The notes below the pieces were generated by a model. That model saw only the letters and a program-made list of their open reading frames with translations. It was not told the origin of the DNA and made no database searches. 6,794 nucleotides of DNA from Methanobacteriota archaeon (GTDB lineage: Archaea > Thermoplasmatota > Poseidoniia > Poseidoniales > Poseidoniaceae): assembly GCA_009936765.1 (NCBI GenBank), contig JAACDL010000174.1, positions 1 to 6,794 of the forward strand, given 5' to 3'. This document shows, in pieces, positions 5,598 to 6,794 of the stretch. Within the stretch, counting starts at the first letter, position 1, and each line of letters begins with the position of its first letter. The position numbers and the translations under genes are program-made.

Positions 5598-6794
5598 TCA
5601 GCTTTCATCTTCTAGCACTGAAATCAGACTGCTTTGCTCTGCAAGCCTATTGTTAACTTCTGCACGGCGTCCACGACCTACTAGGTACAGGACTCCGAAT
5701 AGAGAGAACGTTAGAAGCAATACACCGAACGGTAGTGCCCAGTTGCTAATTATTTCACCAGCGACATCAAGGAACGGAGAATCGCTTGATAATTCATCAC
5801 TGACAACACGGATGTTATCGGATTCACTAACTTCAACGATTGTGTTACTTGGATCTACTACGACTACTACGTCATATGACCCTGCAGATACAGGGTATAG
5901 CAAGTACAATTCAATCTCCTGAGCATCCTCACTTGCATCAGGCGCAAGTAGAGCACCAACGGTTTGGCGCATTACAATTGAATCTTCAGGGCAACCATTC
6001 TTCTTGATTTCTTTTGCCATTTCGTCATCGTAATCACTAAACTCACAGAGAATTACTTCTATGTTTGTTGCATGAACGTTTCCAGTATTTTGTAGAACAA
6101 CTCTAACCGGGATTGTCTTGTCTACTTCGTTAGTTGTAGATGATACCGAGACTTCAGAGATTACCAAGTTAGGTGCGCGTAGTCTTAGAGTTACTATTAG
6201 CTCGTTTGAATCGAGAAGATCTCCACTCCACTCTGGGCTGTCATCATGGTCACCATCGTCTTCCATACCTCCTGCCATACTTGTTACCTTTAATCCGACA
6301 TAACGAGTGTCCAATTTAGCACCAGTAGCAATATGCACAGTAGCAACCATTGTGTGTGTTGTGTATGGGTCCATTTCTGGAAGTCTCCATTCATCAATGT
6401 CTTCTAGGTACACACATGCGTCTTCTGGGAATTCATCAGCGTCTGATGTTGTTTCAATACATTCTGCTTCGATAATTAAGTCGCCTGAATACGTTATAAT
6501 CTTCCAGTCAACATACCAATCAGAAAGAGTTCCCATTCCTGGCAATGTATTCATGATATCATTGCCGCTGGAGATGTCTCTTTGAGTTGAGTGGTTGTGA
6601 AGAGATGGGGTATCTGGAACGTTTCCAGCGTTAGTAATATTCACGACGAATTCAACTATCCTACCTGGAGCACTTGTTTTGACGTCGTTGTCAATACTAG
6701 GATCCATGTTAATTTGCATATCATAGAATTCGTTAACTGTTATGAAGAATGTTATTTCGCCACGTAGACGTGTTCTATGCCCTGTTTCATCAGG
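5598..6794 (-). CDS. CARDB-domain cell-surface protein with C-terminal membrane anchor, 5' partial
   Basis: This is the C-terminal 398 residues of a larger surface protein. The minus-strand frame is open to the right edge, so the ATG at 6719 is internal and the true start lies outside. Numbered from the window edge, visible residues about 15-205 form a beta-rich domain with the N-x-GN theme of CARDB/NEW3-like modules (ITNAGNVPDT, about 53-62), one cysteine pair (C112, C127), and an Asp-rich loop at about 175-195. A clearer CARDB-type domain follows at about 207-330. It has the typical opening APNLVISEV, central QNTGNVHATNIEV, C250/C268, and the closing VDPSNTIVEVSESDN. A single hydrophobic helix at about 352-372 is followed by basic GRGRR and a short acidic cytoplasmic tail (VLEDES), giving an outside-facing, C-anchored topology. 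CARDB domains are linked with adhesion and cell-surface architecture. A role in the envelope or in binding other surface proteins is inferred. Confidence 0.8.
   Translation of the reverse strand, partial: PDETGHRTRLRGEITFFITVNEFYDMQINMDPSIDNDVKTSAPGRIVEFVVNITNAGNVPDTPSLHNHSTQRDISSGNDIMNTLPGMGTLSDWYVDWKIITYSGDLIIEAECIETTSDADEFPEDACVYLEDIDEWRLPEMDPYTTHTMVATVHIATGAKLDTRYVGLKVTSMAGGMEDDGDHDDSPEWSGDLLDSNELIVTLRLRAPNLVISEVSVSSTTNEVDKTIPVRVVLQNTGNVHATNIEVILCEFSDYDDEMAKEIKKNGCPEDSIVMRQTVGALLAPDASEDAQEIELYLLYPVSAGSYDVVVVVDPSNTIVEVSESDNIRVVSDELSSDSPFLDVAGEIISNWALPFGVLLLTFSLFGVLYLVGRGRRAEVNNRLAEQSSLISVLEDES

Noticed and set aside
6717..6719. ATG at 6719 (minus strand) as the start of the surface protein
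   Set aside because: The frame continues upstream to the window edge with 25 more codons and a beta-strand-like sequence (GEITFFITVNEFYD) that continues the first domain. There is no signal peptide after this ATG.

Overview
The window looks like chromosomal DNA from a euryarchaeon, most likely a marine Thermoplasmatota-type lineage (Marine Group II/Poseidoniales or a relative). The clearest marker is a full-length, adjacent pair of genes for the archaeal type IIB topoisomerase (topoisomerase VI, subunits B then A). The topoisomerase VI B subunit is of the long euryarchaeal type. Supporting features are an archaeal ArsR-like winged-helix regulator, very acidic secreted or membrane domains, a CARDB-type cell-surface protein, and tight gene packing with Shine-Dalgarno-like sites. 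The placement is inferred from gene content and style; no rRNA or other taxonomic marker is present.

Layout, left to right. Positions 1-636 (+) hold the 3' part of a TVP38/TMEM64 (VTT/DedA-superfamily) membrane protein whose start lies off the left edge. An 84-bp GC-rich spacer (637-720) contains a perfect 6-bp hairpin and an AGGAGG site. Then come top6B (721-2787, +) and top6A (2787-3884, +), joined by a TGATG stop/start overlap with a complete GGAGGTGA ribosome-binding site. About 40 bp later an unrecognised two-pass membrane protein with an acidic, cysteine-containing outer domain follows on the same strand (3925-4755). After a 58-bp gap holding a small palindrome, an ArsR-like winged-helix regulator is encoded (4814-5575, +). 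It converges across a 22-bp gap with the 3' part of a large surface protein on the minus strand (5598-6794), whose 5' end lies off the right edge.

How they fit together. Top6B is a GHKL ATPase and Top6A is the Spo11-like cleavage subunit; together they form the A2B2 enzyme that relaxes and decatenates DNA by passing one duplex through another. Their overlap fits translational coupling and balanced production of the two subunits. The membrane protein may be read on the same transcript, but nothing in its sequence shows a topoisomerase role. The regulator may control itself through the palindrome ahead of its start. The two end genes are envelope proteins with no evident link to DNA topology.

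Every stretch is covered by genes or short spacers, and no gap exceeds 300 bp. I saw no tRNA, rRNA, CRISPR array, insertion sequence or phage gene. I do not see a convincing new multi-gene system. The observations most worth checking are the PIP-like tail of Top6B, the structured leader ahead of top6B, the unknown membrane protein behind top6A, and the long C-terminal extension of the regulator.
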